Assembly: GCA_949130495.1 (NCBI GenBank)
Contig: OX422214.1
Coordinates: forward strand, 251,228,187-251,292,186
Direction of reading: 5' to 3'
Source of the DNA: Sambucus nigra
Lineage: Eukaryota; Streptophyta; Magnoliopsida; Dipsacales; Adoxaceae
Length of the DNA: 64,000 nucleotides
Position numbers and translations under genes: made by a program
The notes under the pieces: model-generated
What the model was told of the DNA's origin: nothing
What the model saw: the letters and a program-made list of their open reading frames with translations, nothing else
Database searches by the model: none
Shown here: positions 45,215-57,052 of the stretch, piece by piece
How positions within the stretch are numbered: the stretch's first letter is position 1
Layout: each line of letters starts with the position of its first letter

Positions 45215-47672
45215 TGTGACATTGAGTCTGGAAGGGTTGAGATAATCAGATAAGTCTACCCAGGGGGTTTAATTTGGGTTTCGAAACAATTTTAGGCCTA
45301 ACCGGCATCCTGGAAGGGCATTTTGGTATTTCCTTATTTGGGCATTAATTACCTACGAAATTATGAGAGGTAATATGTCAATTACGTAAGGTAGATTAGG
45401 GTTATCATTCACAAAATCCAAGGGGGAGTTACAGAGGAAGAGGGAGAGCTAATTCTAGGAGTCTAAAGCCAAGAACAACTATCTTGCAGCATCGAGACCA
45501 CCACCGCGTAGATCGGTGAACGTGGAACACAACCATACCAACTACACCAATGGATTAGACCTTCATTTTTTAGGCAAGTGTTTAAACTTGATTAATTTAG
45601 AGCAATAGTGGAACCCATGTTAGTGTAGGTTCAATTTGAAAATGAATATGGTGTTTATTTGATGAAATTGAAGAGTTGGAGTAACTAATTAGAAACTGGA
45701 GATAATTAGGTTGACCTCTTCATGTATGTAGATTAGGAATCACGAATTGAGAATTCATTATGATGAACGAATCTGAAAATTTTGGTATTCTTTAATATGA
45801 TTTTGAAGAACTAGGGTTTAACGAACTAATTTGGGGATTTCGAAATTTACTAAGAGTTATGCATGATTTAATTATCCTATATTGCTAGAAATCATATAAA
45901 TATGTCAGAACATCAATTAGAATTGTTGGATTGGTGTTTAGGACGATTCGGTAGAGGTTTTAATATCATTAATGGTGGGAAGACGTAATTTCAATAGGTA
46001 GAAGCCGACCGGATCGGTTCATTTTTCTACAAATCTGGATCGGTCCGTTTCTCTACAGATTTTTGTAAAGGCCAGATCGGACCGATCACTCAGGACTGGA
46101 TCGGTTCGTTTTCTGGCTAATTCGTTCTATAGTTAGATCGCGACATCTTATGATATGTTAGTAGTATAAAAGTGGGATTAACTACTGTAAAAGATACTTG
46201 AGATTATGAATCGCTTTACATGAAGTAAGATAGAGAGAACAACCGCATTTAAATAATATCGGGAGTGTGGTGAAAGGTATACATCATACGAATATGTATT
46301 TAGGTTGTGTACACCTACTAATTGGAATAGGTAGCGTGAATACCTACATGATTGATTTTTTATGTGTATAACATACCTACGTTGCTTACTATTGCGGGAG
46401 GTTATTTTAGAAAGGGTACAATCTTATCCTGATGAGCCCAATTGGGGGGATTTTAGATTTGGTACCTCATAACATGGAACCTAGGTACGGTCTATCTGTG
46501 AGAATGATAGTGATGACGGTCATATGGGTGCGTAGGTATGTGCATAGCCCATATACTTGGAACCATGCTTCCCTCCAATATGTGTGATTTGTATCTCGAT
46601 GGTTTATGAGTGATTCTGAATCATTAGTCCTCACTTAATACGAGATGTACCAGAACTTAATAGCAGAGTATGCATGCACTGCAGCTGACTCTAGGGGTGT
46701 TGTTTTAGTATGGATATAATATTGTGATAGATATGTATATATGCTTGTAATATTATCTACTGTGTGATATTTTTAGATAAAGAAGATGACGAATTCTTAA
46801 ATAACTTAAGTATGTGAATCCTTAAAGAGTTTTTGTGAAACTTATAATCGGGATAGTATATATAAAAACAATGCATAGTAATGGTACGGTGGGGATTACG
46901 GGATAATACTAGGGATATATAAACATAGTTTATACCTATAAACTAGTTAGATGAGAATTATGACTAGAGTAGTTTAGCGGTACGTTAGGCGTGCATAATA
47001 GTTGAGAGGTGAGAATCTCAAGTGAGGGTTCGAAAAGTTAACGTGTGTTTCATATTTTCTTTACATCATCTTTAAATTACTTGCTAAATTATTTTAAAAT
47101 CTTTTACACTCGAGCTCTGACCCGTCCCTTGCAAAAATCTATTTTCTTGTTTATTATTTTAGGTACCCAGCCATAGGGGCACCGGGGTTAGACTATTGGA
47201 TCTTTTAACGTGTTACAACCATTGTGGAAGTTACGGGTCCTTGCATTTATACGCCTCCACTTCTATCCTTTCAGTTCTAGTATTTAAACTTCTCAGTTAG
47301 GGCATGTGTTGCCCATTCTCAGTCTAGTTATGTCCGAGGAATATTGTACTTATTTATTTCAGCATCTTCATTTTAGTTGGATTTATTATTGATTTTTATT
47401 TGACTTGGAAGATTATTCCAGTTTATTATATTCAATTGCATGATGTTTTATTCCTTAGTTATTTATGTATGAAGATGGTGAATGTTTTAATAATTTAAAT
47501 TAATGGACTTAATAATTTAATAAAATGTTTTGATACTAGCTTAATTAATTATTAGGTGGTTAAAACGAAAATTAGTTTTCGACAGTGATGCTAAGAATGA
47601 ACCAACCGGACATTCTGTTTTATATTTTATAAAGGACTTGCCACCCAGTATTTAATTGGGCAGGGTGTCACA
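45215..47672. repeat. Possible solo LTR or LTR-like non-coding block
   Basis: The block starts TGTGACATTG and ends GGGTGTCACA, short inverted ends like those of several gypsy LTRs. It contains no protein-coding frame. LTR-like features include CAGCCATAGGGGCACCGGGG near 47170 and repeated GGATCGGT(T/C)CGTTT phrases at 46010-46120. The five bases flanking the two ends do not match, so a clean solo LTR is not proven. Confidence 0.3.
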
Positions 47673-47689
47673 AGCTCATGCTCCTTTTT

Positions 47690-50600
47690 TACTCTAATTT
47701 ACTTCTCTGCTATTGGGTCTCTCTACTTTAATTATGTGTCCATCTCATCCATCCTTTATTATCCAAAACACACCATGGCAAACATCATCACCACCCGTAT
47801 GTCCAGAAAACCACCACCATAAACAACTATCACCACTGCTACTATTCCATCCCTTAGAACATTTGCACCCACACGCAGGCCCAACCCAAATTCGGTTCAT
47901 CTTGATTCTAACTGGTTTTCCTCCGGTTCATACCAGTTCAAACCAATTTGTCATCTAATTCCCGACCAATTTGGGCCTACTTATATTGATTATGTGGTCC
48001 ATTTGACCAAATTCTTCTTGGATAATCTCGACCAACCCTTATTTTCCTTATTACGGACCATTACGAAGTCTTCAAGCCCACCACTATTACTCGTGATCGA
48101 TCGAATTACATCCTTTAGGCTCAATCATTGACGAGTTTCCTCAAAGTATTGAAGATTTAACGTCTTGTAACTGGAGATATTACTAAACGAACACAAAGGA
48201 GGGTGAATCCTCGTCCAAATTTATTGAACTTCTAGAAGAATTAGACAATAAGGATCATCAAATCATGACGTCGTTGTACAAAACTTCCATCCCATCAATT
48301 AATAATCAATTCGGTTATTTTGATTTAGCTAAAAGAATTTGGGATTTTCTCAAAACTCGATATACCATTTGCGATCTCTCCCATTAGTTTCAAGTCCATT
48401 GAGATCTCCATTGCATGCATCAAGAACCTAGACAATCCATTCATCACTTCGTTTACCAAATGGATACCCTATGGGATTAATTGGCCATGTGTGAACCCAC
48501 TCGGGCACACCCAACTAATTTAACCAAATATATTACCTATAGAGATCAACAATAGTTAGTGAATTTTCTAATGTCTCTCCATGATACCTCTGATCCTATT
48601 CGATCCACATTTCTTCACTAAAAAACCCTTACCTACACTTGATGATGCTTTCTCTGAACTTATTTTTAAAAATAATATTAGGTACACTTAAAACTCAATC
48701 TAGTGAGGCAATTCTATCCATTCAACATCGTAAAGCTACATCTACTTCAATTATCTTCAAATACTGCCATGAACCAGGACATATGCTTCAAAATTTCCCA
48801 GTCAGAGTATGAAATTGTTTCCATAAGAAAGGTCTCGGTTACCATCAGAGTGGTTGTTTTCGAAATCCTTCCCTACATTGCCGCAATAATAACGGAGTTT
48901 CCTCCCAAGGTAATTGTGAATCCATAGTTGCTTCCACTACTGAAGAACCTCCAGCCCCAATCTATTTTCCCTCATTATTAATGATCTTGAATCCCTCCTT
49001 CATAAACTTAAATCCAACCTAGATATTGCTCTATCTACTTTCTTAGGTAAGTTCTCTTGGTTCTTTGACTTTGCATTCCCTAATCATATCACCTATGACT
49101 CTGGTATGTTCTCTTATAAACATTCTGCTTCTCATATACCTAACATTTATACTGCTGATGGATCTATTATGAATGTTAGTCATATGGGACAAGTATCCAC
49201 CCCAACTGTTTCACTTTTAAACACTTATCTCATACACAAACCCACTTTAAATCTTCTATCTTTTGGTTAACTTTGTGAACTTGTATTACATGTTGATTTA
49301 TCTTCTTATTGTTGTCATGTGTAGGATCCTAATATGGGGAAGATTTTTGGAATAGGAAGTAAAATTTGAATCTTGTTTGAATCAGTCAACCTCCAGATAC
49401 CTTTTTTTTTATTAAACCTCCCCCGCCGCTGCTCTCTCTACACCTACCCCTTCACTCAACTTATGGAACCTCAGACTAGGTCATTTGTCTTCCTATTGTC
49501 TTCATTCACTAGCCTCGTCTATTCAGCTAGGATCAACCAACAACGATGACGTTAAACAACCATCTTTACCTTTTAATAAAAGTAATTATGTTTCATATAC
49601 TCCTTATGATTTAGTTTATTTTGATGTATGGGGGCCTTTTCCAACCTATATAATGGAGGGGAGTCTAAATATTTTGTAATATTTTTTGATGATTATACTC
49701 CTTTTACTTGGTTATATCTCGTGCAAAAACGTTCTGAACTATAACAAATTTACTATAATTTTTCACCCATGGTTAAAATTCAGTTTAATTAAAATGTCAA
49801 AATCTTTCATACTGACAATCATATGGGATGCAAAGATATAAAATTCCTTAAACTTTTTTTTGTTGGAATGACATTATTTCTCAATATTCCTACCATGGAA
49901 CCTCACAACAAAATGGCAAAGCTAAAAGAAAATACATGCATATTCTTGACACAGTCCGTGCATTTCTCATCTCTAGCTTTTGTCCTAAAAATTTTTGGGG
50001 ATAGGCTGCTGTCATTGTAGTGTATACCGTCAACTGTGTTCCTTTATCCAATAATGGAAACAAATCTTCTTATGAGCACGTGTATGGTATTATCCCTATA
50101 TATAACATTCTCAAACCCTTTGCTTGCTCGTGTTTTGTTCTTCTTCAATATCATAAGCGCATGAAATTAGAACCTCGCGCTGATCTCTTTGTTTGTTGGG
50201 GTACGTTATTGAACATAAAATCTATATATGTTAGGATCCAATATCTAAATTCCTATGTATTTCTCAACATGTTTTCTTTTAGGAACGCAAATTGTTCTCC
50301 TCACTATCCAAGTTATATCTCCCCAATACCTCAACTTCTTTTTTCACAGCTGGCCTATTTCCTGATAATTCCGAAGATAAATCTAACATAACACCTTCAC
50401 CAATAACTGACCCACCCTCAACAGGATATGTTCCCACCACAAAGTCTTATCCTAATAGATCTCATATTGATAATGATCTTGCTCCTCCGTCTGATCCTCT
50501 TCATCAGCAATCAAACAGTAAAAGAACCATATATTCGTATCCAAGATTTTCTATAATAGAATATACTTTTATGACATTTAAATTGGTAGAATTATTATAA
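47690..50600 (+). pseudogene. Heavily decayed Ty1-copia gag-pro-integrase remnant
   Basis: Recognisable pieces in order, spread over all three frames: gag (DLAKRIWDFLKTRY near 48320); a knuckle trace (CHEPGHMLQN near 48770); protease trace (WFFDFAFPNHITYDSG near 49060); the GAG-pre-integrase block (QDP/GK/G motif near 49325; LRLGHLSSYCLH near 49468); integrase (YDLVYFDVWGPFPTY near 49605; QQNGKAKRKYMHILDTVRAF near 49905; CVPLSNNGNKSSYEHVYG near 50037; FACSCFVLLQYHKRMKLEPRA near 50120). Stops and frameshifts are numerous. Homology ends near 50590, before reverse transcriptase. Motif wording resembles the Ale/Ivana side of copia, but lineage is uncertain. No LTRs found; old insertion. Confidence 0.75.
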
Positions 50601-50789
50601 TTAATTTCTTAGATATTATTGTATATGAATATGTGACTAAATTATACAACTTGTGTTGCATTGGTTGAATAATTTATTTCCATGTTATGTGAATTGTTTA
50701 TACTGCATGATTAGTATAATAAAAATGTGTGATTTATTATATACCTAGTTTGAATAGGTCTTTGAGTGAGTTAGAATCTTGTTTACTTT

Positions 50790-51400
50790 TACCTAGCTAA
50801 ATTTTAAATTTGTCATAACTTTGATTAGGTTTGCTAATTTCACTGGTAGGTAATTTTATTTCTAAGGGATTCTCCAATGATTTCAGTAAAATTTGTAAAA
50901 CTTCATCTAGTTTAAGACCAATGAATGTGTGAGTTGATCCAAAATCAAGTAAGTTATTAACATGATAGTTATAAAAGAGTATCGTACCTTCCACCATATT
51001 GTGTAAGTTCCTTGAAGGAAATATAGTAAAATTCTTCCCACAGTTGAGGACTAGCTTAGGCTTTCTATAAGTATTATAAGGCACTTGCTGGTTAAATGTT
51101 CTTCTGGGTCTTAGAGAATTAATGGGTCTATTTCTTATCACTTGTGGGTACAACTATGGACACCGTGGACATATGTGCCCTACCTCTTGACACTCGTGAC
51201 ATAAATAATTGGATTGGTAGTGATATGGTGAATTTAGGAATAGATTTATCCACTAAGGCTGAGATAAGGTTGTACTCGGGGTCTAAGTAATGTTCTAGAA
51301 ATGTAATTATTCCTATTAATGGGATTGGATGGACGTACATGTCCACCTGATGCGGGATTATGTTCAGTAATTGAGGCGACTTCAATGAGTTAAAAAAGGT
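50790..51400 (-). pseudogene. Ty3-gypsy gag zinc knuckle and protease fragment, minus strand
   Basis: On the minus strand a knuckle CHECQEVGHICPRC (about 51200-51158) is followed by a linker and the protease block NMVEGTILFYNYHVNNLLDF then GSTHTFIGL, the form used by several gypsy lineages (VVEGTI...FDSGATHSFI). The frame breaks once between knuckle and protease. Upstream, the 85-codon frame 51385-51128 covers the end of Gag. No RT or LTR is attached. Element B starts at 51429, directly beside it, so B probably landed in this older fragment. Confidence 0.7.
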
Positions 51401-51428
51401 CTCATATTTGCAAAGGTGTGATGGAGGT

Positions 51429-52049
51429 TGTTAACGCAAAAATTCTCCATCTACGAGGACCAATCAGAAAAGGACACGTGTCATCCTACGTGTCAATATT
51501 CGACACCCGAAGAATGTTAGTCGGCACCCGAGGAGAGTTGGTCGGCACCCGAGGAGTATTAGTCGGTACCCGAGGAGAGTTGGTCGGCACCCGAGGAGTG
51601 TTGGTCGGCATACCAACGAGGAATATCAAAGGATAACTACGCATTTAATGATCATTAATGTACATTTATATTGTAGATGACAACACATAGCATACCAAGC
51701 AATTAGATTCGTTGAATGTAAACATAATGTATAAATGTCTACATACAATGAATCTCTTTATCTCCCATCACTATAAATACATGTATTCCCTTAGCCAAAG
51801 GGGGGGGGGGGGAGATCCAAGAGATCCAAGAACCGAGAGACACCATACACAAGATCCATACCTTTTTCTCTCTCTACACCACAATGTGCTATTGTAAACC
51901 CCTGGGAATAAAATAACAGTGGACGTAGGCTTTTCCTTATAGCCGAACCACTTTAAAAATCTTTGTCTCTCATGTGCTTGATTGGATTGCTTTTATCTAT
52001 TTATCAATGATCATAAAAATGGGATTCGGTCCAGTTTTTTGCATCAACA
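51429..52049 (+). repeat. 5' LTR of element B
   Basis: 621 bp, TGTTAACGC to GCATCAACA. The first about 190 bp match the A LTR, including five or six copies of the GTCGGCACCCGAGGAGTATT unit (51500-51612). The middle (51615-51900) is unlike A, and the end (AACAGTGGACGTAGGCTTTT onward) is similar again. TATAAATA box at 51772-51779. A run of 13 G lies at 51800-51812. Confidence 0.88.
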
Positions 52050-54829
52050 GATTGGCGCCGTCTGTGGGAACGTGTTACAAGCATTGTTCTCCATCAAAAG
52101 CTAAGTTTTTATTTTCTCTACGTATAGTCAATTATACATACATCTTTTGATTCAATCATGATTTTTATGTTTATATACATAAATTAATTGTCCAATTTTT
52201 ATCTACAAAATGTTGCGTATCATGATTTTTAAATCATAACTGTTAGATTAATTCTTATTTAGAAATCTGAAAAATAGTAGATTTCATAAATCATAACTCT
52301 TTGCTTGATTCTCAAGTTTTAATTTTATATCATGGAATAAATATTTTAAATGATTACATATACCAATATATACGACGATGATAAGATTCAATCATTTTCA
52401 TTGTTGATTTTGAAATAAATTTTGTAAGATCTTTGATGTCTATTCAAATTCCCATCATATTTTTAATAAAAGAATGGGAAAAGGTTAAAGACAATAAAAA
52501 GTCTTCTCATGGAAATCATGACCCATATCTATTTTCTCTCTCTTCAAGTTTGAGTCTCTTTGCATTCACTTTTATGAACTATATACTTAATTTGGTTCAT
52601 CTTCCATCTATGTCAATAAAGTCAAATTGATTGATTTTTTATATAAATTTGGTAATAACTTTAATCATTCACCATATTTTTATCTTTCCAAATTGGGAAT
52701 AGGAAGGGATCAATATAAAAAAATAATTTTCTCTCACCTGAAAAATCATTACCCACCTCTTTTAAAAGAGGATCAGTAAAACAATTATGATCATATCAAG
52801 ACTCTGGGCACAAATTTGGTATGTTGTCCCCTCGTTCATCACATCACAAGGTTTCTTTGTCGAAATCACACGATCTAGTGGGTTATATATTTATTCATTT
52901 AATTAACATTCTTAAGGCTTAAATTTTACATTGAATGTTATTTTTTGATCTAAAGATTCGAGATATTCGGGTCATCCAACCATATATTCTATAATTTGAG
53001 ATATCCTTAAATTTTGGTCGGCAACATCCATGTTGTTTGTCGGCAGCAGTAGAATCTTGGGGTATTAAAAAATGCTAAGCACCCCTGATATTTTTTTAAA
53101 CACGAGTTCGGCTTGGGGACAAGCAGGGGGCTTAAGTCTTTTTTAACTTATGATCACCCCAAAAATATTTTTAAAACCAAGTGATAAATAATTTTCAAAC
53201 AGCAACTTATACCTGATTAGTTGTTGGAGATTAAATAAATTTACAAAAAACTTTACGTCTTATTTATGATGCACATTTGATAATAATTTGTCCATCTCAC
53301 ACACATTTGGCATAAAACATATTATTTTTCGAAATTAATATTTTTATTTCTCAAGCATATACATATCATATATTGATTGTATGAGTAAATTATTCTCATG
53401 ACTAATCAATTCAGCCTACACAAATGGTAGAGCAAGATATTAATTTTTACAGGTACAAGATTCAACTCCGACGAATGCTCGGAAATAATCTTACTCTTCT
53501 GAAAAATATTATCATAGCTCGGCAGTATGAAATTTCACCTCAGCGAGGAACTATTGATTTTATTATTGCTATGATATCTGCTCCAGCACAAATGATTCTA
53601 TATATCCATTGGGATTCATATTCTATATTCATCTCAACATGGAGCACGGCGAGATACTTATTATCATATTCAGCTCTGAGGAGAACTATAACATTTATTA
53701 TATTTCACCCCCAACGGATAGTTGGTCGGGGTAATTCTTATTTATATGCAGGCCCAGCAAAGTTCTCGGCCATATTCTTATGTTCTGGAAAATATTATTC
53801 TTATTCGGCATTCTGCAATTATGCCTCGACAAGATACTTATTCAGCTTTAAGGAGAATTACAACATTCGTTCGGATAATTCTTATTTATATTCAGGCCTG
53901 ACAACGTTCTCGGCCATATTCTTATGTTCTAAAAGATCTTATTCTTGTTCGGCATTATATGATTCTACCTCGACTGATCGGCGAGGCACTTTATTATTTT
54001 TAATTATTCTTTATATCTATTTGGATGCATATTCTATTCTCATTTCAGCATGGAGCTCGACAAATATTTATTATATCTTATTCAGCTCTAAGGATGTCTC
54101 CAGCATTTATTATATCTTATTCCCAACAATCTGTTGGTCATCGTCGAGGAGGTATCCTGCATTTATATTATCTTATTCCCAACAAATCTGTTGGTCAGCG
54201 CCGAGGAGGTCTCTAGCATTTATATTATCTTATTTCCAACAAATCTGTTGGTCATCGCCGAGGAGGTATCCTGCATTTATATTATCTTATTCCCAACAAA
54301 TCTATTGGTCAGCGCCGAGGAGGTCTCTAGCATTTATATTATCTTATTCCCAACAAATCTGTTGGTCAGCGCCGAGGAGGTCTCCAGCATTTATATTATC
54401 TTATTCCCAACAATCCGTTGGTCAGCTCCGAGGAAGTCTTCATCATTTATTATCAATTACCACCAACTCCGATTGGTAGATAAAATCCAACTCCGGTTGG
54501 TAGACAAAATCCAACTCCGGTTGGTAGATAAAATCCAACTACGGTTGGTATTGGTCGATAAATCTCATTCAAAGTTCACATTCCACAGTTGGGGGCTTCT
54601 ATTACAGATATATTTGTTCATTTGGTGGAACATTCTTATAACATCATGCAATCGAGCATCAAATTCAACTCCACAAACTCACACGGTCGGGGCCCCGACT
54701 AATCATCATTCAGGAGTTGTTTTTCTTGCTCAGGAATTACTTTTGATATTGAAGTTCAGGAGGTATATTGAAGTTCAGGAGGAATATTGAAGTTCAGGAG
54801 GTATATTGAAATTCAAGAGGTGTATTCAG
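52050..54829. other. Element B leader, non-coding, with 57-bp array
   Basis: Primer-binding site TTGGCGCCGTCTGTGGG at 52052-52068. The rest follows the A leader closely but not fully. The tandem array at 54059-54460 has about six units around CAACAAATCTGTTGGTCAGC, then AAATCCAACTCCGGTTGGTA units to 54560. No gag, protease or RT. Long frames here (53424-54479 and others) follow the repeats. Confidence 0.75.
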
Positions 54830-56090
54830 AAGTATCAGGACATGATGAAAGAAAGCGACAAGTATTCCACTGAGGAACTCTGTCAGACCAGAAATTAGAA
54901 GACAAGTTGCCTATATGGAGGCTATATGTAGATGGCTCATCTTGCACTACAGGCTGTGGGGCAGGGATCGTTTTGAACAGCCCAGACGAGGTCGACATGG
55001 AATACGCCCTACGTTTCTAATTCAAAACTTCTAATAATGAGGTTGAGTATGAGGCCATGATTGCAGGTCTTAATTTGTCAAATACTATGGAGGCACAGTA
55101 GGTTATTGTCTTCAGTGATTCTCAATTGATCGTAAACCAAATGTTGGGAATATATGCAGCCAAAAGAGAATTGATGATCAAGTATCAAGTAAAGGTGATG
55201 GAGTTAGTATCAGATTTTGTTGCTGTTCAACTGGTAAGAATATCAAGAATGGAGAATGTGAGAGCATACGCCTTGGCTCGATTAGCATCAGCTACTCGTA
55301 CCGAGCTGCGAAGAACGATACCAATTGAAGTATTAGACAGTCGGAGCATAGATGAAGACCTGACGATGAATATTATTGATTTAGGAACATCTTGGATGGA
55401 TCCCATCAGAGCATATATTGAGGAGGAACAATTACCGGAGGATAAGCTCGCTGCCAAGAAATGGAAGTTTAAAGCTGCTCGGTATGTACTAATTAATGGT
55501 ATTTTGTATAGACGAGGAATTATGACAGGTTTGCAAAGATGTGTACATTCCTCCGAGGTGAAAGAATTGATTAAAGAGATCCATGAAGGGTCCTGTGGAG
55601 CCCATGTAGAAGGTCGGACACTTTTGCAAAAGGTGATGACGCAGAGATACTACTGGCCGACGATGAGAGCTGATTGTATAGCTTATGCCAAGAAATGTGA
55701 CAAGTGCCAACGCTTTTCCTCCATCCGAAGAACTCCACAAACATTGTTGACACCCATCACTTCTCCTTGGCCATTTGCCATGTGGGAATTGATTTGGTTG
55801 GACCACTGCCGACGACCCGAGGAAGATTCAAATACCTCGTCATTGCCATCATCACAGACTACGGAACACAATTCGATAACGAGGAGTTTGCTGCTTATTG
55901 TCATCAGTCAAACATTTTGAAGGTTCATTCAGCACCAGGTCATCCTCAGAATAATGGGCAAACTGAAGTGACGAGCAGAACATTACTAAATGGTTTGAAA
56001 AATAGGCTATGTAAGGCTAATTGGATTAATGAGCTACAGTCAGTATTGTGTGCAACACTACGCTGCCCAGCAATAAAAGCAAACACCGAT
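54830..56090 (+). pseudogene. Element B RNase H and integrase remnant
   Basis: Homologous to A 23161-24350 and C 61160-62520. It carries the lesions seen in A: TAA after the ALRF/ALCF motif (55018-55020), VRAYALA in place of the last RNase H aspartate, a one-base deletion beside the first integrase Asp (near 55790), and the same missing block of about 115 bp before ITDYGTQF. It adds its own changes: a TGA near 54871 and a TAG near 55100. Unlike A it keeps the KANWINELQSVL block after the catalytic Glu before ending near 56090 in AGTTCGAAAGAACC repeats. Confidence 0.88.
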
Positions 56091-56424
56091 AGTTCAAACC
56101 CACGATCAACTTCGGTTGGTAAGATAGTTCGAAAGAACCAGATAGTTCGAAAGAACAAAAAAATATACTCCTTTGGTTAGGAGGCGTACACTAGCGTGAC
56201 CAACTACGGTTGGTAAGATAACTAGTGGACAGATAGTTCGAAAGAACTAGATAGTTCGAAAGAACAAAACAATATACTCCTTTGGTTAGGAGGCGTACAC
56301 TAGCGTGACCAACTACGGTTGGTAAGATAACTAGTGGACAGATAGTTCGAAAGAACCAGATAGTTCGAAAGAACCTGATAGTTCAATGATCAACTACGGT
56401 TGAGGGAAAGAACAATATTATTAA
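56091..56424. repeat. Element B 3' region, tandem AGTTCGAAAGAACC units
   Basis: Repeats of AGATAGTTCGAAAGAACC, TACTCCTTTGGTTAGGAGGC and CGTGACCAACTACGGTTGGT in two larger units of about 115 bp. These are the same phrases found in the C 3' region at 63060-63420. The C insertion cuts it after ATTAA. Confidence 0.8.
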
Positions 56425-56989
56425 TGTTGATACCAAAATTAATATGCTGATGTGGATGAATCATACGAAGACACTTGGCACTCTACGTGGTGCAATAACG
56501 ACGAGGAAGTTCATTTCCCGACCAACTCATGATTCTCTCCGAGCAACGAGGATACACCGAGGAACTCTAACGCTCCGAGGTACTCTAGCGCTCCGAGGAA
56601 CTCCTAAGCAACGAGCAACTATGGCGGTCCGAGCTGCATCTCGGTCGTATCATTAATTGCCAGATAATCAACAGTTCAAATATTCATTGAATGTTCATCA
56701 TCTTGACGCACACGCTGCATTAAATGTATTACCCTTTCACATGTATATCATTTAATGTATCAACCCATTCATGTACAGCCTAAGGGCTATAAATACCTTG
56801 TATCACCCTCATTCAAAGGGGACCGGAATTTCTGGATAGAACCTTGTAATCGAGAATTCCCAAACACTCAGCAATAACATAACAGTGGACGTAGGCCATT
56901 CTTATCAGGCTGAACCACTTTAAAATCTTTGTCTCATTTTATTTATCTGTGATTGAATAATTAGAGCGATCTAATTTTTTACATCAACA
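56425..56989 (+). repeat. 5' LTR of element C
   Basis: TGTTGATACC to ACATCAACA. From about 56590 it closely follows the A LTR (GCAACTATGGCGGTCCGAGC onward), while its U3 start differs: GCTCCGAGG(A/T)ACTCTA units replace the CACCCGAGGAGTATT array. TATAAATA at 56788-56795. The site after it reads TTGGCGCCGTCTATGGG, one mismatch from A and B. Confidence 0.87.
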
Positions 56990-57052
56990 GATTGGCGCCG
57001 TCTATGGGAAACGACTGTTACTATCATTTTTCATAAAAATCATTTATCATCA

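Larger units (their letters stand above)
51429..56424 (+). mobile_element. Element B: non-autonomous Tat-lineage gypsy element, left part
   Basis: The 5' LTR (51429-52049), a primer-binding site and an internal region are collinear with element A: the same 3-kb non-coding leader, 57-bp array and broken RNase H-integrase remnant. It is cut at 56424 by the 5' LTR of element C. The rest of B, with its 3' LTR, should lie beyond C and outside the window, so its target duplication (GAGGT expected at 51424-51428) cannot be checked. Relative to A, B has its own indels: a different stretch at 53460-53570, and fewer 18-bp units at 54747-54820. Confidence 0.82.

Noticed and set aside
47713..47958. 81-codon ORF at the start of the old copia remnant
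   Set aside because: No gag motif in this frame; kept only as part of the decayed region.
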